Source: Chitinophagaceae bacterium UBA4407 (GTDB lineage: Bacteria > Bacteroidota > Bacteroidia > Chitinophagales > Chitinophagaceae). Taken from it: DNA of 64,000 nt. The notes below the pieces were generated by a model. It saw only the letters and a list, made by a program, of their open reading frames with translations, made no database searches and was not told the origin of the DNA. The translations under genes were made by a program, and so were the position numbers. This document shows, piece after piece, positions 7,599-16,875 of this stretch; the stretch's first letter is position 1, and the number at the start of each line of letters is the position of its first letter. The stretch is taken from positions 22,522 through 86,521 of the forward strand of contig DGQT01000088.1 in NCBI GenBank assembly GCA_002390845.1, read 5' to 3'.

Positions 7599-9155
7599 AT
7601 GATGTCCAACAGGTTTACAGATGCATTATTTCAGCTAATCCGCTCACTGGAAAAAGCAGAGAAAAGGCATTTTAAGCTCTACATAAAAAGAAGTTCAGCA
7701 AAAGAAGACTTGAAAATCATCCAGCTTTTTGATGCATTGGATAAAATGCCCGACTACGACGAAAAAATTTTGCTGAAAAAGCTTCCTTCCATTACTAAAC
7801 CACAGTTAGCCAATTTAAAAACGCATTTATACAAACAATTACTGGCAAGTCTTCGGCTGGTTAAAAATGCTGAAAACATCGATTTGCAGTTAAGTGAACA
7901 ACTTGATTATGCCCGCCTGCTTTACAATAAAGGATTAAAACTGCAAAGCCTTAAAATACTGGAGAAAGTAAAAGAGGTTGCCAAAGCAAATCATAAGTTC
8001 AATTACCTGGCGCAGGTTATTTCTTTGGAAAAGAAAATTGAAACGCTACATATTACCAGGAGCACCCTTGAAAAAACTGAAGTACTTACAATAGAAGCTA
8101 CGAATATCAGCGGACATATAGACAGGGTTACAAAGCTTTCTAACCTTGCATTGCTTTTGTACCGCTGGTATGTAAAAAACGGGCATGCCCGTAACGAACA
8201 GGATGAAACAGGCATAAAAGAATTTTTTACTAATAATCTTCCTTCCAATCCTGAAACGATTACTGATTTTTACGAACGTTTATACCTCTATCAAAGCTAT
8301 TGCTGGTATGCGTTTATCCGCCAGGATTTTTTAATGTATTACCGCTACAGCCGTAAGTGGATCGATTTGTTTGATGCCGAACCTTTTATGATAACCGTTG
8401 AAACAGGACATTATGTAAAAGGTATGCATAACCTGCTGAATGCACATTTTGATCTTCGCAATTACAGCGAATTTGAAACTACACTACGCAAGTTTGAAGC
8501 CTTTGCAAAAACGCCTGCCGCCACGCTTCACGACAATTTCAGGATACACACTTTTGTTTATATAAACAATGCCCGCATTAACCAACACCTTATGTTGGGC
8601 ACTTTCAGGCAGGGCCTTTCGTTGGTGCGTTATATTGAAGAGAAACAGGATGAATATGCGTTGTATATCGACAGGCACCGTGTACTTGTTTTCAATTATA
8701 AAATTGCCACATTGTATTTTGGCAGCGAGGAGTACGATACTTCAATTGATTACCTTCAAAAAATAATCAATGGCCCCATTGACCTGCGGATAGATCTTCA
8801 GTGCTATGCAAGGTTGCTGCACCTGATTGCACATTACGAACTGGGTAATTTCGACCTTATAGAATACCTTATAAAATCGGTGTACCGTTTTATGGCCAAG
8901 ATGGAAAATCTTACGGTTATTGAAGAAGCGATGTTTAAGTTCCTGCGCAATTCATTTAAGGTGTCGCCACGTAAACTAAAACCTGAACTTGAAAAGTTTT
9001 TAGATACAATTATCCAGTTCGAAAAAAGCCGTTTCGAAACAAGGGCCTTTGCTTACCTCGATATCATTTCCTGGGTAGAAAGTAAAGTTTATAACAGGTC
9101 TGTAAGCTCTATAATTCAGGAGAAAGTTAGTAAGAGTAAAAGAAGTGAAGGCTGA
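7599..9155 (+). CDS. Conserved Bacteroidota protein of unknown function, helical-repeat rich
   Basis: 518 residues with no signal peptide and no transmembrane segment. The sequence is strongly helical, with evenly spaced aromatic and leucine residues (YARLLYNKGLKLQSLKILEKVKEVAKANHKFNYLAQVI) that suggest TPR-like repeats over most of its length. The start (FTDALFQLIRSLEKAEKRHFKLYIKR) is positively charged. I recognise the general type from Bacteroidota genomes but know no function. It is preceded by a clear Shine-Dalgarno and a 788-nt intergenic region with several repeats. Confidence 0.8.
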   Translation: MMSNRFTDALFQLIRSLEKAEKRHFKLYIKRSSAKEDLKIIQLFDALDKMPDYDEKILLKKLPSITKPQLANLKTHLYKQLLASLRLVKNAENIDLQLSEQLDYARLLYNKGLKLQSLKILEKVKEVAKANHKFNYLAQVISLEKKIETLHITRSTLEKTEVLTIEATNISGHIDRVTKLSNLALLLYRWYVKNGHARNEQDETGIKEFFTNNLPSNPETITDFYERLYLYQSYCWYAFIRQDFLMYYRYSRKWIDLFDAEPFMITVETGHYVKGMHNLLNAHFDLRNYSEFETTLRKFEAFAKTPAATLHDNFRIHTFVYINNARINQHLMLGTFRQGLSLVRYIEEKQDEYALYIDRHRVLVFNYKIATLYFGSEEYDTSIDYLQKIINGPIDLRIDLQCYARLLHLIAHYELGNFDLIEYLIKSVYRFMAKMENLTVIEEAMFKFLRNSFKVSPRKLKPELEKFLDTIIQFEKSRFETRAFAYLDIISWVESKVYNRSVSSIIQEKVSKSKRSEG

Positions 9156-9181
9156 ATATTACTATGCTTTGCAGTCTTATA

Positions 9182-9862
9182 TTTTGTACCCGGCTTTCAC
9201 ATTTCATGGCATCGGCGGTTGTGTCACTCACTTGTACGTTCAGATCAATATTCAGCAATGAACAACCTTCAAAATTAATTGTATAAGGTTGTTTGTGAAA
9301 AAGTATAAGGATCAATAGAAAAGTATTTATCGATTTGCGCAGGATATTCACACAAATCAATTTCAAGAAACGATTCGCCCTGGCGTATCTCCCACAGGTA
9401 AAGTGTTTTGCCTGCTGCTGATTTTTCTATTATTCCAGGCAGCAGTTCCTGTATCATTCCGTTCCAGCAAGCTTCTTCCATCTGTTGTTTACCTGATACA
9501 TTTAAGTACTCGCCACCACCATTTTTTTCTGCCCATTGTCTTTGTGAGAAACTCGTTCCTGTCATTAGCAAGATTTCCTGTTGCATAAATTTCTTTTTCA
9601 TAATAATTAATTTTACAGTTCCTGCATTTAAGACTCAATTATCTGCTGCAATACACAAATGCTTTTGAAATATTTTAGTTAAACAAATAACAAAATCTGG
9701 TATTAAATAATTTAGTCGAAACAATCAATCTTAAAGTAACTTGATAAAACAAAAAAGCTATTAGTGAAGACTTTGGGACTTTTGCCGAAATGTATTCAAC
9801 CGCACAAGAGTGCGACGCAACAAAAGCTTCATAATAATTCCTCTGTCTGGCTCATAAAAATT
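9182..9862. mobile_element. L-R repeat pair enclosing a 108-residue ORF
   Basis: Left arm: a TTTCATGGCATCG outer part, then TTGTGTCACTCACTTGTACG at 9219-9238. Right arm: GCACAAGAGTGCGACGCAAC from 9802, ending in CTGGCTCATAAAAATT. The enclosed gene is 9275-9601 (minus). The right part (9602-9918) carries no other gene. Confidence 0.55.
9275..9601 (-). CDS. Small hypothetical protein inside a repeat pair
   Basis: 108 residues: MKKKFMQQEILLMTGTSFSQ, then an EKNGGGEYLNVSGKQQMEEACWNGMIQELLPGII core and an acidic-aromatic C-terminus. There is no signal peptide or known motif. It begins 37 nt inside the left repeat core and is the only gene of that element. I do not recognise the family. Confidence 0.5.
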   Translation of the reverse strand: MKKKFMQQEILLMTGTSFSQRQWAEKNGGGEYLNVSGKQQMEEACWNGMIQELLPGIIEKSAAGKTLYLWEIRQGESFLEIDLCEYPAQIDKYFSIDPYTFSQTTLYN

Positions 9863-9918
9863 TCCACACTTAATACTCAACCATTCAACCTCTCAACCAA
9901 TCAACTTAACTTGCGCCC

Positions 9919-12264
9919 ATGCAGGATTATTTAAAGGGATTGAATGAGCCGCAACTGGAAGCGGCAACGCATGTTAAAGGTCCGATAATGATTGTAGCTG
10001 GTGCAGGTAGTGGCAAAACCAAAGTGCTTACTACACGCATTGCCTATTTGATGGACAAGGAAAAGGTAGATGCATTTAATATACTCGCTCTTACATTTAC
10101 GAATAAAGCGGCTGCAGAGATGAAAGAACGGGTAGAAAAAATACTCGGCAATACCGATGCCCGTAATTTATACATTGGCACTTTTCATAGCGTATTTGCA
10201 AGAATACTTCGTGCCGAAGCGCATCGTCTTGGCTTTCCCAACAACTTTACCATTTACGATACAGATGACAGTCGCTCTGTGTTAAAAACAGTAATCAATG
10301 AACTGAACCTGGACGATAAACATTATAAACCCAATGTAGTTCATAACAGAATTTCGGCTGCTAAAAACGCATTGGTTGGTCCGGCCGAATATGCAACAGA
10401 TTATTATATTCAGCAGGAAGATACACGCAGTAACCGCCCGGCAATTGCGCAGATCTATGCTGCTTATGCATCGCGCTGTTTTAAAAACGGTGCAATGGAT
10501 TTTGACGACCTGCTATTTAAAATGTATGAGTTGCTGCACAATTTCCCTGAGGCATTGTACAAGTACCAGCATAAGTTCAAATACATTTTAATTGATGAGT
10601 ACCAGGATACCAATGCTGTGCAATACCAGATTACCAAACTGCTAGCGGCTGTGCATGAAAATATTTGTGTAGTAGGCGATGATGCACAAAGCATCTACAG
10701 TTTTCGTGGTGCCACCATTGAAAATATTTTACAGTTCCAAAAAGATTATGATGATGTAAAAGTGGTAAAGCTGGAACAGAATTACCGCAGCAGTAAAAGC
10801 ATTTTAAATGTTGCCAATGAAGTCATCAGCAACAATAAAGGCCAGATACCCAAGAACCTTTGGACAGAAAACAGTGAAGGCGAAAAAATAAAACTGGTCC
10901 GCACCATGACGGACAATGAAGAAGGTAAATTTGTTGCCGATACCATTCAGGAACAAAAACTCCGAAATCATTACTACAACCGCGACTTTGCTATTCTTTA
11001 CCGCACCAATGCACAAAGCCGTGCCTTTGAAGAAAGCCTGCGCCGCATGGGTATTGCCTATCGTATTTATGGAGGCGTAAGTTTTTATCAACGTAAAGAA
11101 ATTAAAGATGTGCTGGCTTACCTGCGGGTAATTGTAAACACAAAAGATGAAGAAGCTTTAAAGCGTATCATCAATTACCCGGTGCGCGGCATTGGTAAAA
11201 CAACCATTGAAAAGTGTGTGATCTTTGCCAACGAGCAAAACATCAGCATGTACGAAGTGCTTACCCGTGCAGGTGAGTTTGGTTTTAAATCAGGCACGCT
11301 GGAATCGTTACAGAATTTTGTAACAATGATCCGCTATTTCCAGAGCTTACTTACCGATAAAAATGCTTACGATGTTGCAGTGCAGGTGGGCAAGCATACC
11401 AATCTTGTAAAGGAACTTTTTAATGATAAAACCACTGAAGGCCTTGCACGCTACGAGAACATACAGGAGTTGCTCAACTCTATAAAAGAATGGACAGAAA
11501 GTCCCAGCAACGATGATGGCGAACAGGGCGATAAAACCCTGGGCAGTTACCTGCAACAAATTACGTTGCTCACCGATGCCGACGATGATAAAGGCGAAAG
11601 CGACTCTGTAAAAATGATGACCATTCATGCAGCCAAAGGCCTTGAGTTTAGTTGTGTATTTGTTGGCGGTATTGAGGAAACATTGTTCCCCAATTCCATG
11701 AGCATTAATACCCGTGAAGAACTGGAAGAGGAGCGCCGTTTGTTTTATGTTGCCGTAACAAGGGCCAAAGAAAAATTGTGGTTAACCTATGCCAATGCAC
11801 GCTATCGTTTTGGGCAATTGGTGCAGAACGAGCCCAGCCGTTTTTTAGAAGAAATGCCCGAACAGTTTATCGATAAAACTTATGCCGGTGGTGGTGCCCG
11901 CAACCAGGGCTTAAACAATATGGGCAGTGCTTACGAACGTATGCACCGCGGCGGTTTTAACGATGCCGAAACCGCAGAAAAAAGGTATGGCGCGCCACCC
12001 AAAAAAGAAAATGCCAAACCCTCTTACCTGCCCGTTGTGCCGCCGACCAGTAAAGTTGTTGAGCACAAACCTTCTGAAGATTTTGCTGCAAGCGACACCA
12101 GTAATTTACAGGCCGGACAAAAAGTAGAACACCAGAAATTTGGCTTTGGCGAAGTAATAAAAATGGAAGGTGCCAAACACAATCCCGTTGCCACCGTTAA
12201 ATTTGAACACAATGGCGAAAAAAAGATCATGCTCAATTATGCAAAGCTTAGAATAGTGGAGTAA
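9919..12264 (+). CDS. pcrA: UvrD/PcrA-type superfamily 1 DNA helicase
   Basis: A 781-residue ATP-dependent 3'-5' helicase used in repair and removal of replication obstacles. Motifs in order: Q-motif start LNEPQLEA, Walker A GAGSGKT (28-34), Ia LTFTNKAAAEMKER, II DEYQDTN, III GDDAQSIYSFRGA, IV LEQNYRSS, V MTIHAAKGLEF, VI VAVTRAKEKL. The C-terminal 50 residues (VEHQKFGFGEVIKMEG...VKFEHNGEKKIML) form the Tudor-like domain that binds RNA polymerase in PcrA/UvrD. Length and layout are typical. Confidence 0.96.
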   Translation: MQDYLKGLNEPQLEAATHVKGPIMIVAGAGSGKTKVLTTRIAYLMDKEKVDAFNILALTFTNKAAAEMKERVEKILGNTDARNLYIGTFHSVFARILRAEAHRLGFPNNFTIYDTDDSRSVLKTVINELNLDDKHYKPNVVHNRISAAKNALVGPAEYATDYYIQQEDTRSNRPAIAQIYAAYASRCFKNGAMDFDDLLFKMYELLHNFPEALYKYQHKFKYILIDEYQDTNAVQYQITKLLAAVHENICVVGDDAQSIYSFRGATIENILQFQKDYDDVKVVKLEQNYRSSKSILNVANEVISNNKGQIPKNLWTENSEGEKIKLVRTMTDNEEGKFVADTIQEQKLRNHYYNRDFAILYRTNAQSRAFEESLRRMGIAYRIYGGVSFYQRKEIKDVLAYLRVIVNTKDEEALKRIINYPVRGIGKTTIEKCVIFANEQNISMYEVLTRAGEFGFKSGTLESLQNFVTMIRYFQSLLTDKNAYDVAVQVGKHTNLVKELFNDKTTEGLARYENIQELLNSIKEWTESPSNDDGEQGDKTLGSYLQQITLLTDADDDKGESDSVKMMTIHAAKGLEFSCVFVGGIEETLFPNSMSINTREELEEERRLFYVAVTRAKEKLWLTYANARYRFGQLVQNEPSRFLEEMPEQFIDKTYAGGGARNQGLNNMGSAYERMHRGGFNDAETAEKRYGAPPKKENAKPSYLPVVPPTSKVVEHKPSEDFAASDTSNLQAGQKVEHQKFGFGEVIKMEGAKHNPVATVKFEHNGEKKIMLNYAKLRIVE

Positions 12265-12268
12265 AGGA

Positions 12269-12325
12269 ATTTTGAACCAGGCTTTAGAATAAATATGAAG
12301 CGTTCCTTGCGTCGCACACTTTTGC
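12269..12325. repeat. Solo L arm downstream of pcrA
   Basis: A TTTTGAACCAGGC end and the core TTGCGTCGCACACTTTTGC at 12307-12325. The next arm downstream is another L (13608), so its partner is missing. It lies between the convergent 3' ends of pcrA and the SafE/TauE-like gene. Confidence 0.75.
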
Positions 12326-12359
12326 TGAAAATCATTATTCAGCTTTCAACAGCCCCGCA

Positions 12360-13073
12360 CTATTTCATGCAATCAACAGCAGTTGAACCATTGCCATTAT
12401 AGAAATAAGGGCTTATATAAGGTATGTTTAAATTCAGCCCGCGGAGTATCAGCAATACTGCAATAACAGCCATAAAAAAAGGCGCTATTTGTTTAAACCT
12501 GTTGCGCAACGTAAGATTTATTTTAAAACCAAAAAAAGTAATGGCGAACATAGCCGGTAATGTGCCTAAACCATAGAGTAGCATGTAAAGCATTCCATAA
12601 GGAATTGCTGCCGTGGTCAATGCCCCTGTAACGGCAAGGTAAACCATGCCGCAAGGCAATAAACCATTCGCCATTCCCAGCATAAAAAGTGAAGGTAAGC
12701 CCTGTTGCCGCATCTGTTTAGCCATGAACATCTGCAGCCTGTTATAGAGATTGTTAAGCGGGGTTATGTGCATGCTTTTTCCAAACACAAAAGAAAGTGT
12801 AAGTACAATAAGCATGGTAATACCAAAGGCTACAGAAAACCATTGCTGAAAGGAGCCCACGAGTATAAACCTACCCGCTAAACCTGCGGCAAGGCCAAGC
12901 AATGTGTAGGTAAATATTCTGCCAAAATTGTACAGAAATATGCCTAATGCTTTTTGTTGTTTTGGTAACAATTGTACAGGTAACGCCATTGCAATTGGGC
13001 CGCACATACCTGCACAGTGCAGGCTGCTTACCAAGCCTAAAAATAAACCCGATATAAGAAATTGCCAGGGCAT
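12360..13073 (-). CDS. SafE/TauE (DsbD-like) membrane protein of the cbb3 cluster
   Basis: A polytopic inner-membrane protein of the COG2836 type. The first helix contains SSLHCAGMCGP, a conserved Cys pair seen in this family, and a second motif GMANGLLPCGMVYLA lies mid-protein. Six or more hydrophobic segments span nearly the whole length. Members commonly sit beside fixGHIS/ccoGHIS genes and are thought to aid copper or redox handling during cbb3 assembly; this role is inference. The ATG at 13073 gives 237 residues, and it lies 1 nt beyond the ccoH stop. Confidence 0.85.
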   Translation of the reverse strand: MPWQFLISGLFLGLVSSLHCAGMCGPIAMALPVQLLPKQQKALGIFLYNFGRIFTYTLLGLAAGLAGRFILVGSFQQWFSVAFGITMLIVLTLSFVFGKSMHITPLNNLYNRLQMFMAKQMRQQGLPSLFMLGMANGLLPCGMVYLAVTGALTTAAIPYGMLYMLLYGLGTLPAMFAITFFGFKINLTLRNRFKQIAPFFMAVIAVLLILRGLNLNIPYISPYFYNGNGSTAVDCMK

Positions 13074-13074
13074 A

Positions 13075-13503
13075 TTAAAGATCAATTGATTGTTCTACAT
13101 AATAATTTTCGTTGCCTGATTTCCAGCTTAGTTTTAACAGGAGATTGCCTTTTGGCAATTCATTTTTATTAAAAGAAGTACTAAGCGAATCTGTGGAGAG
13201 CACCATGTGTTTGTCTTTGCCGGGGTCTGTTTTAGAATAGAAATATGCTTCGCCGGTAATGCTGGTTCCTTTCATTACTGCGGGCAGCGTAATTGAAACC
13301 GTACTGTTCTTTTGCACCACCTGCACACTGTCTAATTTCTTTGCATTGTTCGATGCATTTATGCGGTCCTGGAATTTTAATTCGTCTTTATAATATTCTT
13401 CGCTCACAAGATTGGTTGGCGTTTCAACGGCTTTGTAAACCATGTAACCAATCATGCAGCCAAAGACTAAGAATGCGATTAGCAATTTATTTCCCCAGCT
13501 CAT
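13075..13503 (-). CDS. ccoH: FixH/CcoH-like cbb3 oxidase assembly protein
   Basis: 142 residues: one N-terminal membrane helix (LLIAFLVFGCMIGYMVYKA), then VSEEYYKDELKFQDRINASNNAK, the typical FixH segment, and a periplasmic beta-rich domain. It is a small single-span protein needed for cbb3 oxidase assembly and stability. It is separated from ccoG by an empty repeat element although the cluster is otherwise collinear. Confidence 0.88.
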   Translation of the reverse strand: MSWGNKLLIAFLVFGCMIGYMVYKAVETPTNLVSEEYYKDELKFQDRINASNNAKKLDSVQVVQKNSTVSITLPAVMKGTSITGEAYFYSKTDPGKDKHMVLSTDSLSTSFNKNELPKGNLLLKLSWKSGNENYYVEQSIDL

Positions 13504-13568
13504 ATAAATTATTTTATTGAATTAATTTTTTGTTGCTTTTTGTGCCACCGCTTTAGCATTTGTAGTAG

Positions 13569-13785
13569 TTTTTATGAACCTGGCTGTATTGCTACTACTA
13601 TACTTTGTTGCGTCGCACTCTTGTGCCGTTAAACCTTTGCTGAACAACTTTCGATCAACTTTATTATTACACAACCTTTCAGGTGTAAAGTGTTATTCGC
13701 TTCGCTCCTGTTTAATAAAGTTCCGAACGTACAAGTGAGTGACACAACCGGCGATACCCAAAGAACTAATGGCCCGTTACAAAAT
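13569..13785. repeat. Empty L-R repeat element between ccoG and ccoH
   Basis: Left core TTGCGTCGCACTCTTGTGC at 13608; right core CGTACAAGTGAGTGACACAA at 13728-13747. The two arms are of different core types. The right outer end stops about 5 nt short of the ccoG stop codon. Confidence 0.85.
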
Positions 13786-13789
13786 GGCT

Positions 13790-15232
13790 TTAATCTTTTT
13801 CCTTTTCTTCTCCTTCATCTTCAACTGGCCCAAGAAAACTGGTGGTTATATCTGTAATTTTTTCAGCACCTTGATAGACTCCAAGTTTAATATTTGTTTT
13901 TCTGTCGTGAATAATTTTCTTGGGAAGTATTACAAAGAACTCTCCGGAGCCCTGCCCTTCCTCATGCACCAGCACATAAGGGTTTCCGATGATCTGTATG
14001 TTGCCGGGCATTTCTTCAACCCGCACAGTAAGCGGCGCATCTTCCAGTGTTTTATTCACCATTTTTATGTTGTAAAGATTGGTAACGCTATCCTTGCCAC
14101 GCTCCTGGAAAAGCATGCCTGGTGTACGCATAATAGTTACTTCAATATCTTTCTGGTTGTATAGAATAACACTTAAAACGGAAAGCACCAGGAAGCACAA
14201 ACCCGTGTACAATTTCATGCGTGTAGTGTAGCGTAGGGGATCGCCATTGGCAATAGAGTTTTCTGAAGCATAACGGATAAGGCCTTTAGGCTTTCCAATT
14301 TTATCCATAATATTATCGCAGGCATCTATGCAGGCTGTGCAACCTACACACTCCATTTGTACGCCATTGCGAATATCTATTCCTGTAGGACAAACTTTTA
14401 CACATGCAAAACAATCTATGCAATCGCCAAGGTTTTGCTCAACATCTTTTTTAAGGTGGCCGCGTGGTTCGCCACGTTTATAATCATAGGCAACGATCAT
14501 GGAATTTTTATCGAGCAACACACTTTGCAATCTGCCATAAGGGCAAACCACGGTACACGCCTGCTCCCGAAAAAATGCATACACTGCATAAAATACTCCG
14601 CTAAAAACAAGCAGCGAAATAAACCCTCCGGTATGCTGACTTACCGGCTCGGTTATAATTTTTTTAAGTTCATCTATGCCAAGAATATAAGCCAGAAAAA
14701 AGTTTGCAATAGTAAAGGACAGCGCATAAAACAAAATATGTTTCAGCGTTACTTTAAATATTTTTTTGCCGGTCCATGGTGCTTTGGCAAGATTGCGTTG
14801 TGCATTCCCATCACCCAAAACCCAGTATTCAATTTTGCGGAACATCATCTCCATAAAATTGGTTTGAGGGCAGGCCCAGCCACAAAACAAACGGCCAAAT
14901 GCAGCAGTAAACAAAATGATAAAGAAGATAAACGTAACCATGCCCAGCCCGAATATGAACATATCCTGCGGCCAGAATATTTTGCCAAAGATGATAAACT
15001 TAGCAGCAGGAATATTAAACATAAACAGCGGCCTGTCGTGCACTTTTACAAAAGGCAAACCAAAGAAAATAATAAAGTAGGCATAGCTAAGCCATGTTCT
15101 TATAGAATAGAATTTGCCCTTTGGTTTATATGCATATATCCAGTTACGTTTTCCACGGCTGTCTACGGTTGCAAGGTGATCCCTGAAATCTTCCGTTTCA
15201 ATGATATTGGTATGTTCAACAGGTTTGCTCAT
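13790..15232 (-). CDS. ccoG: Cytochrome c oxidase accessory protein CcoG (FixG/RdxA)
   Basis: 480 residues. Several N-terminal membrane helices include FGRLFCGWACPQTNFME, followed by a polyferredoxin-type section CIDCFACVKVCPTGIDIRNGVQMECVGCTACIDACD at about residues 270-305 that provides two 4Fe-4S sites. A last membrane helix and an immunoglobulin-like periplasmic domain (IG_FixG) follow. CcoG reduces Cu(II) for delivery to the cbb3 oxidase. It lies 6 nt downstream of ccoP. Confidence 0.95.
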   Translation of the reverse strand: MSKPVEHTNIIETEDFRDHLATVDSRGKRNWIYAYKPKGKFYSIRTWLSYAYFIIFFGLPFVKVHDRPLFMFNIPAAKFIIFGKIFWPQDMFIFGLGMVTFIFFIILFTAAFGRLFCGWACPQTNFMEMMFRKIEYWVLGDGNAQRNLAKAPWTGKKIFKVTLKHILFYALSFTIANFFLAYILGIDELKKIITEPVSQHTGGFISLLVFSGVFYAVYAFFREQACTVVCPYGRLQSVLLDKNSMIVAYDYKRGEPRGHLKKDVEQNLGDCIDCFACVKVCPTGIDIRNGVQMECVGCTACIDACDNIMDKIGKPKGLIRYASENSIANGDPLRYTTRMKLYTGLCFLVLSVLSVILYNQKDIEVTIMRTPGMLFQERGKDSVTNLYNIKMVNKTLEDAPLTVRVEEMPGNIQIIGNPYVLVHEEGQGSGEFFVILPKKIIHDRKTNIKLGVYQGAEKITDITTSFLGPVEDEGEEKEKD

Positions 15233-15238
15233 GTTATG

Positions 15239-16453
15239 TTAGCGAACGAAGGCGCTTGTTTTGGCGCTGTCTTTTTTTAGTGAATCCGTTGCCGGCGCAA
15301 TGGTGTTTTCTTCTTTGTACAACTCACCCTGTGGCTCTTTTGGTGTAGCAGGTTTTGTTCCGTGCAAACTCTTTACAAAGCTTGCTATCTGCGCCAGCTG
15401 AACTGGTGAATAATCATCCTTCCAGCTTTTCATACCTTTTTCGGGCCATCCGTACTTAAGGGTTTTAAAAATATCCTGTATTGATCCACCGTGTATCCAG
15501 TAATCATCGGTAAGGTTGGGCCCTACTATACCGCCACCATCTGCCAAATGGCAAGCAGCGCAAACTGTAGAAAATATTTTTTTACCGGAAGCAAGATCAT
15601 CTGCGTCTGTTAATAGCTTCACTGTGTTTTCATCCACACTGTTTTTTGATTTGGCGAGGTATGCTTCTTTTGCAACGGCTGCTTCGGCAACAGAAGTCTG
15701 GTATTCTTCAATAGCGTTGGGAGCTGAGTGCGATACCTGGTGTTGCCACAGGTACACAATGGCAAAGAATATACAGAGAAAAAAACCATACAGCCACCAG
15801 GGTGGTAAGCGGTTATCCAGTTCGCGAATGCCATCATAATCATGACCAAGATCGATGGAAGCTTCTTCCTGAATTGGTTTTAATTTATTGAAATTATCCC
15901 ACCATTTTTTAAACGAAGAGGGCTTTGCAGCGGCTGTTGATTCTGCCTCAACCGTGCTTTCAACTTCAGCTACTTTTTCAACTTTCATCATCGCCTGAAG
16001 TTGCGACAACAACCCCAGCAGAATAACAAGTTCTATAGCAATTACCGTACATAAAAAATAAAACGAACTATCACTTAGTGCAGCAGGTGCAACAGTAACC
16101 TGTGCTGCTGCATCTGTTGCTGCGCCTGCATCCTGGGCAAACAGTGGTCCGCTTAAGCAACAAAGAAAAAGTATTACCGCAGCAGTTACAGCCTTGGCAG
16201 CATTTTCTTTTTGTTCGCTTTTAAAACGTTCCACTTTTACTTTAGCCTGCTGTATTAAAAGGCGCGAAGTAATATAAATAGCCAGCAGTAAAACAATAGC
16301 GGTACCCATCATTGCAATGGCAACAGGATTAGATGCCTCGCTGCCAACTTTGGGCCCGGCCGCAAATGTAAATACCGGTACCAGCAATGCTATCATTGTC
16401 GTTGCTTTTTTCAAGCCATTGCTGTATTTTTTTCCTGATAAATGAATCTTCAT
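15239..16453 (-). CDS. ccoP: cbb3-type oxidase subunit CcoP, monohaem form
   Basis: 404 residues. Hydrophobic N-terminal segments are followed by a linker and the CcoP signature HDYDGIRELDNRLPPWWLYGFFLCIFFAIVYL (about residues 200-235). One c-type cytochrome domain follows, with CAACH near residue 297 and a downstream Met region (GMKSWKDDYSP). Proteobacterial CcoP usually has two CxxCH motifs; only one is seen here. It delivers electrons to CcoO/CcoN. The C-terminal 40 residues are low-complexity and Lys/Pro/Glu rich. Confidence 0.93.
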   Translation of the reverse strand: MKIHLSGKKYSNGLKKATTMIALLVPVFTFAAGPKVGSEASNPVAIAMMGTAIVLLLAIYITSRLLIQQAKVKVERFKSEQKENAAKAVTAAVILFLCCLSGPLFAQDAGAATDAAAQVTVAPAALSDSSFYFLCTVIAIELVILLGLLSQLQAMMKVEKVAEVESTVEAESTAAAKPSSFKKWWDNFNKLKPIQEEASIDLGHDYDGIRELDNRLPPWWLYGFFLCIFFAIVYLWQHQVSHSAPNAIEEYQTSVAEAAVAKEAYLAKSKNSVDENTVKLLTDADDLASGKKIFSTVCAACHLADGGGIVGPNLTDDYWIHGGSIQDIFKTLKYGWPEKGMKSWKDDYSPVQLAQIASFVKSLHGTKPATPKEPQGELYKEENTIAPATDSLKKDSAKTSAFVR

Positions 16454-16478
16454 ATTATTAGTATTTATCGTTCTTTAT

Positions 16479-16640
16479 TTAGTTTTCAAGGGGAATATTG
16501 CCCATTTTGTTCATCAGTTTTTTATCTGCTTTCCACGCCCATATTGATACGGCTGTAAAAACGATAAAGCAAATAAGCAGGCCAACTAAACCAAAGAGGT
16601 CTACGCCTGCAATATTTTCTATGTAGTTAATAAATTTCAT
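16479..16640 (-). CDS. ccoQ: CcoQ-like small membrane protein
   Basis: A 53-residue ORF (MKFINYIENIAGVDLFG...) with one transmembrane helix (GLVGLLICFIVFTAVSIWAW) and a basic cytoplasmic end (KADKKLMNKMG). Its size, place between ccoNO and ccoP, and the pattern of a helix followed by a Trp-Ala-Trp border fit CcoQ, which stabilises the CcoNO-CcoP contact. It ends 25 nt before ccoP. Confidence 0.8.
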   Translation of the reverse strand: MKFINYIENIAGVDLFGLVGLLICFIVFTAVSIWAWKADKKLMNKMGNIPLEN

Positions 16641-16680
16641 GAGAAGCAGATTTTAAAACGTTGGTTAATATTTGTATTCA

Positions 16681-16869
16681 TTTTTTATTGACCCTGCAAC
16701 GGTAATCCTCTTCAGCATCGTTGCGTTGCACTCTTGTACGCCTGGAATATGAGTGAACAGGGAACAACGTATTGGCCGTTTGCCTTTTTGCCTTGCTGCC
16801 TTTTGTTCTGAACGTACAAGAGTGCGACGCAAGTAAAGACTCATTCATATTCTTATGCCCGGCTAATAA
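16681..16869. repeat. Empty L-R repeat element between ccoNO and ccoQ
   Basis: Left core TTGCGTTGCACTCTTGTACG (16721-16740), right core CGTACAAGAGTGCGACGCAA (16813-16832), with outer ends TTTTTTATTGACCCTGC and GCCCGGCTAATAAAAG. The right end stops 6 nt from the ccoNO stop codon. Confidence 0.85.
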
Positions 16870-16875
16870 AAGAAC

